Assembly: GCA_021771695.1 (NCBI GenBank)
Contig: JAETON010000001.1
Span: forward strand, 1 to 64,000
Source of the DNA: Lachnospiraceae bacterium
GTDB lineage: Bacteria; Bacillota; Clostridia; Lachnospirales; Lachnospiraceae
Direction of reading: 5' to 3'
Length of the DNA: 64,000 bases
The notes under the pieces were generated by a model. It did no database searches and was not told where the DNA came from. It worked only from the letters and a program-made list of their open reading frames with translations. A program made the translations under genes and the position numbers. This document shows, one piece after another, positions 1 to 8,806 of the stretch. Numbering within the stretch: the first letter of the stretch is position 1; every line of letters begins with the position of its first letter.

Positions 1-114
1 GCCGTTAGGCAGAGGAAGCAACCTTCTTTGTTGCTCCCTCCGGGAACAGTGTTTTTCTTCTAAGGCATCAAGGGCTGCCCTACGGCGTATCGGCTTCGCC
101 TTGTCCCTTGACAC
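1..114 (-). CDS. possible 5' end of an unrecognised element gene (runs off window)
   Basis: An open frame with a GTG start at 112-114 runs leftwards out of the window (38 codons seen, highly basic, starting SRDKAKPIRRRAALDALEEK). A weak AAGGG lies just upstream, unusually close to the GTG. I do not recognise the product. The same stretch contains nested inverted repeats at 68-111, so it could equally be a non-coding structured region. The case for coding rests only on the open frame and its position downstream of the 65-aa gene. Confidence 0.22.
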   Translation of the reverse strand, partial: MSRDKAKPIRRRAALDALEEKHCSRREQQRRLLPLPNG

Positions 115-133
115 CTGCCCTTTTTCTGCCTTT

Positions 134-331
134 TTATTTGTTTTCATCCATTTCTGCTTCCTGAACAAAAGAAAAGCAAATATTTTCTACAAGATCTTTT
201 AGTTCATCCTCTGTAATTTCCATTTCTTCATCTTCAGGTGTTCTCCCAGCATCAATGCTGTCAAGTGCTTTCTCAAAATCATAACCTCTATCTTCTACCA
301 TTTTTGCAATTTCAACATTTGATTTTTTCAT
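134..331 (-). CDS. small acidic protein of unknown function
   Basis: A 65-residue, strongly acidic protein (many Glu/Asp in the second half) with no membrane segment and no family I recognise. The case that it is real rests on its signals: a good Shine-Dalgarno (GAAAGGAGAAAAG) before the ATG and a consensus promoter with a palindromic operator at 374-402. It is the first gene after the conjugation module and has its own promoter, so it may be regulated separately from transfer. Its charge would fit a DNA-mimic or regulatory partner, but that is speculation. Confidence 0.6.
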   Translation of the reverse strand: MKKSNVEIAKMVEDRGYDFEKALDSIDAGRTPEDEEMEITEDELKDLVENICFSFVQEAEMDENK

Positions 332-373
332 TTCTTTTCTCCTTTCTTTTTCTTTCCTTTACCTTATGATTAT

Positions 374-402
374 ATTATAAACGAATTATCGTTTATTGTC
401 AA
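374..402 (-). promoter_or_regulatory. consensus sigma-A promoter with palindromic operator
   Basis: Read on the minus strand: -35 TTGACA (397-402), 17-nt spacer, -10 TATAAT (374-379). The spacer and part of the -10 form a perfect 8+4+8 inverted repeat at 377-396 (half-site ATAAACGA). A further TCGTTTAT half-site lies at 421-428, upstream of the -35. A protein bound at the palindrome would block RNA polymerase, so this looks like a repressible promoter driving the 65-aa gene and whatever lies left of position 1. The cognate repressor is not identified. Confidence 0.75.
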
Positions 403-452
403 TACTTTTTAAACTTTTTTTCGTTTATTTATTGATTTTATTTCATTCATCA

Positions 453-477
453 GACGGCTCCTGTCAGCCGTCTTTTT
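453..477 (+). terminator. hairpin with plus-strand T-run
   Basis: Inverted repeat GACGGCT / AGCCGTC (453-459 and 466-472) followed on the plus strand by TTTTT. On the minus strand, the direction of all neighbouring genes, no T-run follows. It sits between the end of the membrane-protein gene at 503 and the promoter at 374-402, so it may protect the conjugation operon from plus-strand transcription or act weakly in both directions. Confidence 0.5.
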
Positions 478-502
478 CTCATGCTCATTTTATCATGTCC
501 TT

Positions 503-1159
503 TTACCAAAATTCAAGGTCTAAAACTTCCGGTGCAGCAAAATCCACCACTTCCGCATACGTCCAGATATTGCCGGACGAGTATTTCACATGCAGATTTC
601 CTTCTTCATCTTTCCATGCAGACTTTACATTTCCATCCTTCCAGACACCTAAGATCTTTTCATGCACTTCCTTATATTTTTCTGCCAGCAAGAGCAGTTC
701 CCTGTCTTTTTCCATTGTTACCTCCACTATGACAATTCTCTTAAAAAGCAGCTGCATTCTCTCCCAAAACATTTTTACAATACGGTATGAAATTCCAAAC
801 AGCAAAAAAGGGACCATGTCCAAAAAGAACCATGCCGCCCATTTAATCGTAATTGTTCTCCTTCCAAGCATACAAGAAAAGCAGATACAGCAAAAGTCCA
901 TCAAGTAAACCCACACCCGGACCCGGTAAATATAATCATACAGAAGGAACACTGTTTCCCTCCGGGGCAGTTCCAATGCTGTAATCCTTTGAAAACCCAT
1001 AAAAAAATAAGCAGACAGCAGCATCCAGCTAAAAATCATCAAAACACCTTTTACAAAAGTACGTTTCCTTTTCATTTCCCGCATTTCCATGTACACCGCA
1101 GCCATTTCAGAGAAGAACCACAGAAAAAAAGTTATTATAGTCAAGACTGATATAACCAT
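503..1159 (-). CDS. polytopic membrane protein at end of conjugation operon
   Basis: About 218 residues from the chosen ATG, which has GAGGGATG at good spacing; an upstream in-frame start at 1180 would overlap the TcpC stop and has no comparable site. The first 140 residues contain about four hydrophobic segments. The C-terminal 80 residues are soluble and charged. I recognise no family. The position directly after tcpC suggests an accessory transfer or envelope protein of this element subtype; it has no counterpart in the standard Tn916 transfer module. Confidence 0.6.
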   Translation of the reverse strand: MVISVLTIITFFLWFFSEMAAVYMEMREMKRKRTFVKGVLMIFSWMLLSAYFFMGFQRITALELPRRETVFLLYDYIYRVRVWVYLMDFCCICFSCMLGRRTITIKWAAWFFLDMVPFLLFGISYRIVKMFWERMQLLFKRIVIVEVTMEKDRELLLLAEKYKEVHEKILGVWKDGNVKSAWKDEEGNLHVKYSSGNIWTYAEVVDFAAPEVLDLEFW

Positions 1160-1179
1160 GTAACATCCCTCATAAATCA

Positions 1180-2499
1180 CTATTTTAATCCTCCCTGTTT
1201 AATGATCTTCCAGTTATCATCCACTCTTTTAAGCGTCAGATCAAACTGCTGCATCATATTCTGATTTGTCTCACGGTTGATATAGCGCACACTAGCGCTT
1301 ACTGTTACATCATCCCCATCCATTTTCATTACATTTGTATAGATTTCAGAAAATTCATAGTTCTTTTTCACTGATCGCATAACACCGTCTTTCACGTAAA
1401 AAGAAAGCTCCTTGCTGTCTGCCTGCGGGTACAGCTTAAAAAATGTTTTCAAAAACGATTCCACGCTTTTTCTTGTATCTGCATCCACGCTTCCGTCCTC
1501 TTCCTTTGTTTTTGGCTCATATCCGGATTTCCCCGGAAGAGATGTCATCGTCGGATTTTTTACGATCACCATATTCCCCTGCCGGTCCATATGTACGACA
1601 ACACTGTAAGCGGATGATATGCTCTTTTTCTCTTCCACGCTCCTTTTACCTTTTATTGTCTTTTTCCCTGCCCTTTTTGTTACTGTTTCCTGTTTCATGC
1701 GGATAATGTCCTGTACAACTTCATATGTCACACGGTATTCTCCATTCTCTTGTGCAATATCCCAAATGGTAATTCCGGTCACTTTCGAGCTGTTTTGTAC
1801 ATCATTTCCGACATCATCTTTGTTCAATGTCTGCAGCTCTTCATCCAGATAATGCTTTAACTTCTCCTGTCTGGATGCAAGAGCAGCATCCCCGCGCTCC
1901 CATGAATGATATACCGTCACAAAAGATCTTACGAAGTTTTCTATCTTGTTTGTATCCCGGAGCTGTTTATCCACCACCTGCTTTTCATGTACCGTATGCT
2001 GGTCCACGGCAGTAAAGTTTTTATAAATCCCAAAAGCAAGGCTTGCCGCCAATAAAGCCCAGAGAAATATGATCGGTTTTCTCTTTACTCCCGGCCGGAT
2101 CATCTTTTTCTGCTTCTTCCACTGTTTTTTCGCTTCTTTTTCTGCCTTTTTTTGATATTTTTTCCTGCGCCGTTCTGCCCTTCTTGACAAATGCCCCGCC
2201 TCTTCCACAGCTGGATGCGATCCGCCGTTTGGATCCATGATCAGAAAATTTTGTTCCGGCTGTGATACCGGAACACCTGCATCGCATCTCTCTTCCGGCT
2301 GCGGCTTTACAGTTTCTTCTGCATCTCCTTCCAATGCTGTCTCTTCAATTCCAAGGAATTCTTTCACCTGTCCGACTGCTTCTTTATCAAGAACCGATGC
2401 ATAACTTTCTGCCGGGATTCCCTGTATTTTCAAAAGTTCCAAAAGTTCTTTGCTTGTCATGCCAAGCTCTATGGCTAATTCATAAACCTTCTTTTCCAT
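1180..2499 (-). CDS. TcpC-like conjugation protein with N-terminal IF2_N-like domain
   Basis: 439 residues. The C-terminal two thirds match the TcpC/Tn916 Orf13 layout: one membrane segment (about 145-163, FLWALLAASLAFGIYKNF), then two extracytoplasmic NTF2-like regions (about 190-320 and 340-439, ending DLTLKRVDDNWKIIKQGG). This family forms part of the conjugation channel at the membrane. The cytoplasmic N-terminus is unusual: residues 2-50 (VYELAIELGMTSKELLELLK... VLDKEAV) resemble the N-terminal domain of translation initiation factor IF-2. A Lys/Arg-rich linker (about 105-140) joins the two. The TcpC call is firm; the IF2_N call is from motif similarity. Confidence 0.85.
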   Translation of the reverse strand: MEKKVYELAIELGMTSKELLELLKIQGIPAESYASVLDKEAVGQVKEFLGIEETALEGDAEETVKPQPEERCDAGVPVSQPEQNFLIMDPNGGSHPAVEEAGHLSRRAERRRKKYQKKAEKEAKKQWKKQKKMIRPGVKRKPIIFLWALLAASLAFGIYKNFTAVDQHTVHEKQVVDKQLRDTNKIENFVRSFVTVYHSWERGDAALASRQEKLKHYLDEELQTLNKDDVGNDVQNSSKVTGITIWDIAQENGEYRVTYEVVQDIIRMKQETVTKRAGKKTIKGKRSVEEKKSISSAYSVVVHMDRQGNMVIVKNPTMTSLPGKSGYEPKTKEEDGSVDADTRKSVESFLKTFFKLYPQADSKELSFYVKDGVMRSVKKNYEFSEIYTNVMKMDGDDVTVSASVRYINRETNQNMMQQFDLTLKRVDDNWKIIKQGGLK

Positions 2500-2511
2500 A
2501 ATCCTTCCTTT

Positions 2512-2814
2512 CTACTGCACGCCTTCCTGCGGCACATTTCCATCTTCTATGACGTTTCCGTCCAGATCCCGAAGCTCGCTGTCATCGGTCTGCTGTTTTT
2601 TTGTCTCCTCCGTTGTTGTTTTCTTGACCTCTTGTGTTCCTGCTGTATCTTCCGTTCCTGCTGCTTCTTCTGTCTGCCGTACATCCTCCTGTTTTGTTGT
2701 TACCGTTGATGGTTTCTGTTGTTTTTGTCCTCTGGACATGTTAAAGACCGCAAAACCGCCCAAAAGAATCAAAATCAAAAAAGCAGCGGTTAATCTTATT
2801 CCCTGATTCTGCAT
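2512..2814 (-). CDS. small membrane-anchored low-complexity protein
   Basis: About 100 residues from the ATG at 2812-2814, which has AAGAAGGG at good spacing; an upstream in-frame start at 2838 overlaps the preceding gene. One N-terminal hydrophobic helix (LTAAFLILILLGGFAVFNM) is followed by a Thr/Glu/Lys/Gln-rich, probably disordered tail. Topology suggests an outward-facing anchored peptide. It lies between the peptidase and TcpC genes with short spacing, so it is co-transcribed with the transfer apparatus. No family is recognised. Confidence 0.6.
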   Translation of the reverse strand: MQNQGIRLTAAFLILILLGGFAVFNMSRGQKQQKPSTVTTKQEDVRQTEEAAGTEDTAGTQEVKKTTTEETKKQQTDDSELRDLDGNVIEDGNVPQEGVQ

Positions 2815-2834
2815 ATTTTCCCTTCTTTCCTTCT

Positions 2835-4007
2835 TCATTTTTTCTTCTCAACCACCCAGAACGGACCTCCCGCACTTGCACTGCTCCTTGCTTCGTTATA
2901 CACGATGTCAAAATCCCATGCCTTGTTGCGTTCTTTATTCCCGCAGTCCGCCACAAGGATCTTTCCATCTTTCGTAAGCCCTCTAAGAACTATGTAGTGT
3001 CCGCCTTTTGTAAAATGCCCCGGTGCCATAATGGAAACGACCAGCTTCTTTTGCTTTAAGGCTTTCGTAAGTTTTTTCTTATCCTTTCCGATGCCCGTAC
3101 ATTTCAGTTTATATTTTTTAGCCAAAGCTCCTATCACACTGTGCCGCCACCCGGAACCTTTGACATAATACCCGTTCTCTGCCGCCCACTTACAGGTTTC
3201 CTTCGGTGTCACATTTGTTTTCTTTAAAGTTGCAATGCAGATTGCCATACTCGTAGGACCGCATCCGGCTTTTCCAACCGTATTTCCGCCAAAATTATAG
3301 TTTTTCCAGCGGCTGTCTCCTTGGCTGTAATAAACAACATCCACACCGCCGTTCCCGCTGACCACTGTAGTTCCGCCGCTTCCGGCATAACTGTAATACT
3401 GCATGACAAGCTGTGCGTGCTGGGGTGTTCCTTTTGCTCCTGCGGGCATCATTGTTGCACTGTACTGCTTGGACAGCGCAAGAGTGTAAACTCCGCCATG
3501 CCGGTTGATCCATGCGATCCACCCCGACATGCCGTAATTATACCCCTGAACCGCAACCATGATCCTTCCAATGTCCGAAGGACTTTGGACTTTTGCCGCT
3601 TTTAATGCATCCCGAAGTTCCTGCATTCCGGCATTGACAGAACACTCCCCATGTCCGGACGGGATCCCATTCGGACTCTGGCTGTGTCCCCCGGACTTGT
3701 TTTTTGTTTTCAGACAATAAAGCCCGTATGCTCCCTCTGCCGCCTGCATCGGATCCGGTTCACTCCCTCCGCTTTCCTGCTGCATTAAAGCGAGAGCCAG
3801 CGGCACATACTCTTCAATTCCATATTTTTTCGCATATTTCCTTACCGCCGGCTCCCATTTTAACACCTCCCCGCTCAAAGGTTTTTCGGCATCATAATCC
3901 GAGGAACTGCCGCTCCCGGAATCATCATCTGCCGCCATCATAAGCAGAGAAACGATCAGAAAAAACGATAAAAAGAACGGCAGACAAACGATCAAAACCT
4001 TCTTCAT
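2835..4007 (-). CDS. conjugative cell-wall hydrolase: lysozyme-like plus C39-like peptidase
   Basis: 390 residues. An N-terminal hydrophobic signal/anchor (about 4-24) is followed by a transglycosylase-like domain (about 45-210; probable catalytic Glu in LMQQESGG). The C-terminal domain (about 225-390) carries the papain-like Peptidase_C39_2 pattern: Cys in KAGCGPTSMA, His in GGHYIVL, Asp/Asn in VADCGN. Tn916 Orf14 and ICEBs1 CwlT hold the same position and open the peptidoglycan for the channel, but pair a muramidase with NlpC/P60. The overlap-level spacing with neighbours supports membership of the transfer operon. Confidence 0.85.
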   Translation of the reverse strand: MKKVLIVCLPFFLSFFLIVSLLMMAADDDSGSGSSSDYDAEKPLSGEVLKWEPAVRKYAKKYGIEEYVPLALALMQQESGGSEPDPMQAAEGAYGLYCLKTKNKSGGHSQSPNGIPSGHGECSVNAGMQELRDALKAAKVQSPSDIGRIMVAVQGYNYGMSGWIAWINRHGGVYTLALSKQYSATMMPAGAKGTPQHAQLVMQYYSYAGSGGTTVVSGNGGVDVVYYSQGDSRWKNYNFGGNTVGKAGCGPTSMAICIATLKKTNVTPKETCKWAAENGYYVKGSGWRHSVIGALAKKYKLKCTGIGKDKKKLTKALKQKKLVVSIMAPGHFTKGGHYIVLRGLTKDGKILVADCGNKERNKAWDFDIVYNEARSSASAGGPFWVVEKKK

Positions 4008-4017
4008 CCATTTTCAC

Positions 4018-5916
4018 CTACACTTTCTTTCCGTCTTTCATCGAACGGTCCGTATTCCTTCCGGCTCTGTCAGCCATTAAACGGTCTGCTCTCCGCTCTT
4101 TTTTATTTCCCGCCGTTTGTCTTTTTGTTTTTTTCGATTTATTTTCAGGCTCTGTTTTTTCTGTCATCGAGCGGTCCGCTTTCCATTCCTTCCGGATCCG
4201 GTCTGCCTTTTTCGGACGTTCCATTTCTTTTTGCTTCTCTCCAACAGACTTCCGGTAATCCGCACGGTCCTTTGCCCGCTTTGTTTCCCGGTCATGCTTT
4301 TCCTGTTCCATGCCTTTCTTGAAATCTTTTGCATTGTTCTTCACGCCTTCTTTGACACTGTGTGCCGCATACTTTGCATGCACCGGAGCATCCTTGACTT
4401 TTTCTCCGGCTCTTTTTGCTTTATCCAATGCCCTTTTCGGTGCATCCCGCATGGAACCTGCTTTTCTTCCTGCCCGCTTGCCAATCGATTCTTTCTGCTT
4501 TCCTCCAAAACTTCCAAACCTTCGTTTATCCGGACTCGCAAAACGGTTTCCTGTCCGCATCCCGCGCCTTAAACGGCGTTCCATACGCCAAAGGCCCCGC
4601 CTTGCCCGAGAGCCCATCATCCGGAATCCGCGTCCTCCCTGCGTGCCCAATCCAAACATTTCCAAAATATCACCTAACTTCAAAGCGATGCCTGCAAATG
4701 TAATGATCTGTAAGAACATCACCATGAAGAACGGATAACCGCCGGATAATCCATAAAATAATGCAGATATGGAAAAAGCCATACAGACAACCAGCGTAAT
4801 GCCGCTTCTTACCATCAGAATATTAAATAACTTTAATACACACTTCTGAACATTGATTCCATGCCCCGGCAGCATCGACAGTACACATACAAACGGCACA
4901 AACAACGCCATCATGACAAACATGATCTGTGAAAGCAGCATATATCCCGTAAGGAACAGCACAAACACGGAGATCAAAAGATTAAATATGAACAAAAACA
5001 GCACCATCCCCAGCCGCTGTGCAACTTTGGTCGGTGCCATATATTTATTCTTATTATCTTCGATCTCTTTTTTGACTGCATCATCCCTTGTCTCTCCATC
5101 GTCTTTATCCGGCGAAACCGATTCCACCGCTTTCACCCGGTCTTTTCCGATCTTGCTTTCATCGGTATTGCCAAACTGCAGCAAAAGCCATGGTTTCCTG
5201 ATCTGAACGGAAAACAGATTTTCCCTCATCACGATCTCCCCGCTCTTTTCTGTACTCCCAGAATCCGATGTAATCAGTTTCGTGCCGTTATTTAAGACAT
5301 ACTTTGAAACATCACTGGAAAAAGAATTAATCTTTGAGATATAATCCGGTGCAAAAGCAATAAAGGAAGAAGACACGATAAAGATCAAGAGGAAACTTAA
5401 CACTGCATCCATCGCCTTGCTCGTTTCTCTTTTTACGATCCCCGTATATGCCACATAAACACCAAGAACCACAATAAGGGCCAACAAAAAACCACCATAC
5501 AAGCCGCTGGATGAAATACCGCTCCTGCTGATGCCTGCCAGAGTCTGCATGCTCTTTCCAACGGAAGAAGTCATATCCTTGATAAAATCAAGACCGAATG
5601 CTTCCTGTACCACATATCCGGTCGCACTGCTGATCATCGTTGATGCATACCATATCACATTTGTGATCACATAGACCGCATAAATGGCAGCATCTCCAAT
5701 ACCTTCTCCCCAGTTCCATGGGAGCCAGTCCCAGGATGTATCCACATAAAAATCCAGCTGGTAATTATCCAGAGGATATTTAGAAAACAGATACTTTGCA
5801 TCAATCTTGGAATCCACAAACCCGACCGCAGAGACTGTTACGGAAACAGACAGCATGCAGACAGCAAGGATCACAAAAAACAAAACAGAAACCCACCGTT
5901 TTTTCTTTTCCTTCAT
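4018..5916 (-). CDS. VirB6-like channel protein (Tn916 Orf15 / ICEBs1 ConG type)
   Basis: 632 residues: an N-terminal signal-like helix, an extracytoplasmic stretch, then about seven to eight membrane segments up to residue about 425, matching the polytopic channel protein of Tn916-type transfer systems. The last 200 residues are an unusually basic, Lys/Arg-rich cytoplasmic tail containing the degenerate repeat DRSM/DRLM. This tail includes DFKKGMEQEK, encoded by a 33-bp sequence also found in the DUF961 gene at 12460. It lies 11 bp after the VirB4-like gene. Confidence 0.8.
   Translation of the reverse strand: MKEKKKRWVSVLFFVILAVCMLSVSVTVSAVGFVDSKIDAKYLFSKYPLDNYQLDFYVDTSWDWLPWNWGEGIGDAAIYAVYVITNVIWYASTMISSATGYVVQEAFGLDFIKDMTSSVGKSMQTLAGISRSGISSSGLYGGFLLALIVVLGVYVAYTGIVKRETSKAMDAVLSFLLIFIVSSSFIAFAPDYISKINSFSSDVSKYVLNNGTKLITSDSGSTEKSGEIVMRENLFSVQIRKPWLLLQFGNTDESKIGKDRVKAVESVSPDKDDGETRDDAVKKEIEDNKNKYMAPTKVAQRLGMVLFLFIFNLLISVFVLFLTGYMLLSQIMFVMMALFVPFVCVLSMLPGHGINVQKCVLKLFNILMVRSGITLVVCMAFSISALFYGLSGGYPFFMVMFLQIITFAGIALKLGDILEMFGLGTQGGRGFRMMGSRARRGLWRMERRLRRGMRTGNRFASPDKRRFGSFGGKQKESIGKRAGRKAGSMRDAPKRALDKAKRAGEKVKDAPVHAKYAAHSVKEGVKNNAKDFKKGMEQEKHDRETKRAKDRADYRKSVGEKQKEMERPKKADRIRKEWKADRSMTEKTEPENKSKKTKRQTAGNKKERRADRLMADRAGRNTDRSMKDGKKV
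4297..4329. repeat. 33-bp identical repeat, copy 1 (within VirB6-like gene)
   Basis: Thirty-three bases identical to 12472-12504, in the same orientation and the same reading frame; both encode the minus-strand peptide KDFKKGMEQEK. The three bases before it (CAT) are also shared, with one mismatch at the fourth position. Flanking sequences differ. Confidence 0.9.
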
Positions 5917-5928
5917 AATCCCTCCTTT

Positions 5929-8385
5929 CTAAGCTGCCCCGTCTTCCTCTGAATCTTCCGGCGGTCTGGTATCAAAGGCACTGAATAATTCCAGAAATAC
6001 CATATCCACCTTGACAACACCGACCCTTCCGTAAATATCGCAAAACAGACATTCTCCATTTTCCAGATTCATAAGCCGTTTCTGATTTGCTTCGTCATTT
6101 TCATCTACCCCGAAAAACCGGAGTGTCTTTTTCACTTCTTCCATATCTGTGCTGCGGAAAGCAAACTTCATTCCAATGTTATTCTTCATCTTTTCACTTC
6201 CCACATCATCCGTATTCTGCGTCACAAAATAAACTCCGGATTTCATGCTTCGTCCGGCACGCACCAGCTTATTTCCCAAAGCTGCTCCCTGTGCCACATT
6301 TAAAAATGCCCACGCTTCGTCCAAGTCCACGATCTTATAAATACTGCGGTCAGACTGGATAAAATCAAGCGAATACGTAGATAACGCTATCATAACAGCA
6401 ACCGAAAGCATCTCCATTGTTGTATATGACTCCACAGCCGTATCTTTTTCCGGCAGGACCAGATCTGCCACCTGCACGATATTAAACAGATGATCTACAT
6501 GCAGTGCATGTTTTTGTCCGCCATTGCCGAACAATAGACTTGCAAAATCATAATCCGTAAAAGATTCGATATGAGCAGCGATCTTTCCGGCTGTCTCATC
6601 TTCATCTTTTTTCAGTTCGTCAATCACAAGCAGAAGCCCTCTCTTTTTACTCTGTGCCACAGAACGGACAGCTTTTCTAAGCAGCGGAAACTTTTCTCCG
6701 TCATGAATGGATATCCCGGTCAGAAACGTCAGAATATCCACTGCCAGAGATTCCGCATCCTTGATATTTTTCATGATCATAAATGGATCTAAAAGTCCTC
6801 GGTTCTTCTCTTCACTGGTAAGATTGATGATATTGATAAAATCAGAGATCATGGAGAGTTTTTCTTTCCATTTCCCACGCTCAGACTTCGGATCAAGGAC
6901 CAATGATCTGCCGCCAAACAAAACCGAATAAAAAACAACCAGATTATTACACATGGATTTCCCGCCGCCCAGTGCTCCAAGAAATGCCATCGCAAGAGCG
7001 TTTGTGACAGAACCTTTGACACCCTGCGCCGGACGGGGCGGATCAATATATACGCTCTTTCCGGTATCCGGGTTATGTCCGAGATAAAAGCCGCTCTGAT
7101 CTCCCAGCTGCTGTGCCGCTCCAAACCCAAGACAGGAGAAAAAATCACTGGTGACATATTGGACATAATCATTGATATACCGTTTGGATGCCGGATAAAA
7201 TTCCCCATGAAGCCCCAGCATGTCTCCAAACGGACGCACAACTTTTATCTTCATATCATCATAAAAATTCCTTACTTCATCCACTCTCCGCTTTAACTCT
7301 TCCACAGTGTTGGCAGACACCCGGATAACGTAAGACAATTTATACATGCTCTCTCTGGTCGTGCCGAGTTCTGTTTCCAGTTCACCGACATCATCCAATG
7401 CGGATACCACCTGCTCCGGTGTTTCATTATCACTCTCAATCGAATGATTCTCCAAATCCTTTAATTCTTTCTTTTTATTCCGAACGGTAGACAGCGATTT
7501 TTTATTCGGCAGTATTTCAATATTCATGCTCGTATCAATTGGAAAATCAAAATATTCCTGCTGGTAATAAAACACTTCATCTCCCGGAAAACTAAGTTCC
7601 CCTACAATCGTCTCAACTGCCAGATACGAAACATACTGCTTTGTATCTTCCCCGCTGATCTTTAGATACCTCTGTTTTTCATCGATCAGATAACGGTCCG
7701 GCTTGATCAGGTCATACTTTTTTAACAAAATTTCTTTTTCATTCTCCAGCTTCTGAATATGAAACCGGTAATTGTCATAAGCTGTCCCGCTCTTTCCATT
7801 CACATGTTCTATCAGATAACCGAAATCATCTGCCGAAAGCCTGCGCATGGAAAACCGTCTGCTGATCTTGTTATAGAGCAGTTTCTCCAGCTTTTGATAC
7901 ATCTTAATCTCTTCTTTACTCATGGATACAAAATCTCCCATCAGCTTCTGGTTTACCTCCCCGGCGAAATCCCGCAGATACATTCCGACCTGCTTTTTGA
8001 CCGTTTCAAAACTAAATTCTTCTTCGCTGGGTACCAGTTTAAACCCGATAAAAAAACGATAATCCAGTTCATACTCTCCAACCTGCTCTACAAGCCACTC
8101 CGTCTGGCTGTCGATCATGCTGTATGCTGTCTCTTTCAAATCCCCTTTGACATGTTTCTTACATTGTTCCTGCACTGCCCGGACAGATGTTTCCGCCGCA
8201 ATCTGCAGGGCATGGATCTTTCCTTCCCCGGTCTGTGAGATCATCTGCCTGAAATTTTCTGACATGTGAAACTTCTGTTCTTCCGACAAAAACGAATAAT
8301 TATACGGCAGCATTTCATAATAAGCAAAACATTCCCCGTCATGGTTAAATGCCAGATTGTCATACAGATATTTGATTGGATACAT
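5929..8385 (-). CDS. VirB4-like conjugation ATPase
   Basis: About 818 residues from the ATG (MYPIKYLYDN) preceded by GGGAGGGTGTGTG. An upstream in-frame start at 8430 would overlap the tcpE gene more deeply, and the chosen ATG overlaps its stop codon (TGATG). The protein carries a Walker A (GALGGGKSM, about residue 500) and a Walker B (YKIVDLDEAW), with the long N-terminal region of VirB4/ConE/Tn916 Orf16 ATPases. These energise assembly or DNA translocation at the membrane. The context, with TcpE and VirB6-like genes on either side, is the canonical transfer order. Confidence 0.92.
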   Translation of the reverse strand: MYPIKYLYDNLAFNHDGECFAYYEMLPYNYSFLSEEQKFHMSENFRQMISQTGEGKIHALQIAAETSVRAVQEQCKKHVKGDLKETAYSMIDSQTEWLVEQVGEYELDYRFFIGFKLVPSEEEFSFETVKKQVGMYLRDFAGEVNQKLMGDFVSMSKEEIKMYQKLEKLLYNKISRRFSMRRLSADDFGYLIEHVNGKSGTAYDNYRFHIQKLENEKEILLKKYDLIKPDRYLIDEKQRYLKISGEDTKQYVSYLAVETIVGELSFPGDEVFYYQQEYFDFPIDTSMNIEILPNKKSLSTVRNKKKELKDLENHSIESDNETPEQVVSALDDVGELETELGTTRESMYKLSYVIRVSANTVEELKRRVDEVRNFYDDMKIKVVRPFGDMLGLHGEFYPASKRYINDYVQYVTSDFFSCLGFGAAQQLGDQSGFYLGHNPDTGKSVYIDPPRPAQGVKGSVTNALAMAFLGALGGGKSMCNNLVVFYSVLFGGRSLVLDPKSERGKWKEKLSMISDFINIINLTSEEKNRGLLDPFMIMKNIKDAESLAVDILTFLTGISIHDGEKFPLLRKAVRSVAQSKKRGLLLVIDELKKDEDETAGKIAAHIESFTDYDFASLLFGNGGQKHALHVDHLFNIVQVADLVLPEKDTAVESYTTMEMLSVAVMIALSTYSLDFIQSDRSIYKIVDLDEAWAFLNVAQGAALGNKLVRAGRSMKSGVYFVTQNTDDVGSEKMKNNIGMKFAFRSTDMEEVKKTLRFFGVDENDEANQKRLMNLENGECLFCDIYGRVGVVKVDMVFLELFSAFDTRPPEDSEEDGAA

Positions 8386-8783
8386 CACACACCCTCCCTT
8401 CTTATTTTCTTCCTTCCCTCTGTTGTCCAAACGGCTGTAATTTCTCCCTGCTCTTTTCTTTTTTTACATTTCACGGGTTTTCCGGCAAACGTTACCTTTG
8501 GGCGGAAACAATATAAAATGACAGTTTTTAAAAAACTCAACGGTTTTTTGCCATCAAATGTTTTCTGCGTAACACCCCATGCAAAAACTCCCGGCAAAGC
8601 AAAATACCGGATCAGCGGATTGCCGATCAGTTCAAACACCGGAACGAACAGAACTATGACAAGCCCTGCAAAAAAACATCCGATCTGCTGGAATGTTACC
8701 GGAAACGGCAGGTTCACATCACTGATCGCATACAGCATCTTTTCCACCGACCATATGGATGTATAACTTTTTACTTTTTTCAC
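8385..8783 (-). CDS. TcpE family conjugation protein
   Basis: 132 residues with two central hydrophobic segments (about 33-55 and 57-72). The family signature is a short membrane protein with a basic tail next to the VirB4 gene, as in Tn916 Orf17 and ICEBs1 ConD. Its stop codon overlaps the VirB4-like start, indicating translational coupling. It is the first gene after the internal terminator-like hairpin at 8807-8864. Confidence 0.8.
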   Translation of the reverse strand: MKKVKSYTSIWSVEKMLYAISDVNLPFPVTFQQIGCFFAGLVIVLFVPVFELIGNPLIRYFALPGVFAWGVTQKTFDGKKPLSFLKTVILYCFRPKVTFAGKPVKCKKRKEQGEITAVWTTEGRKKIRREGV

Positions 8784-8806
8784 GTATATTCCCCTTTCTA
8801 AAATTC

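Noticed and set aside
396-908. Plus-strand open frame of 170 codons
   Set aside because: Antisense to the membrane-protein gene that has a good RBS and hydrophobic segments; composition is that of an antisense shadow.
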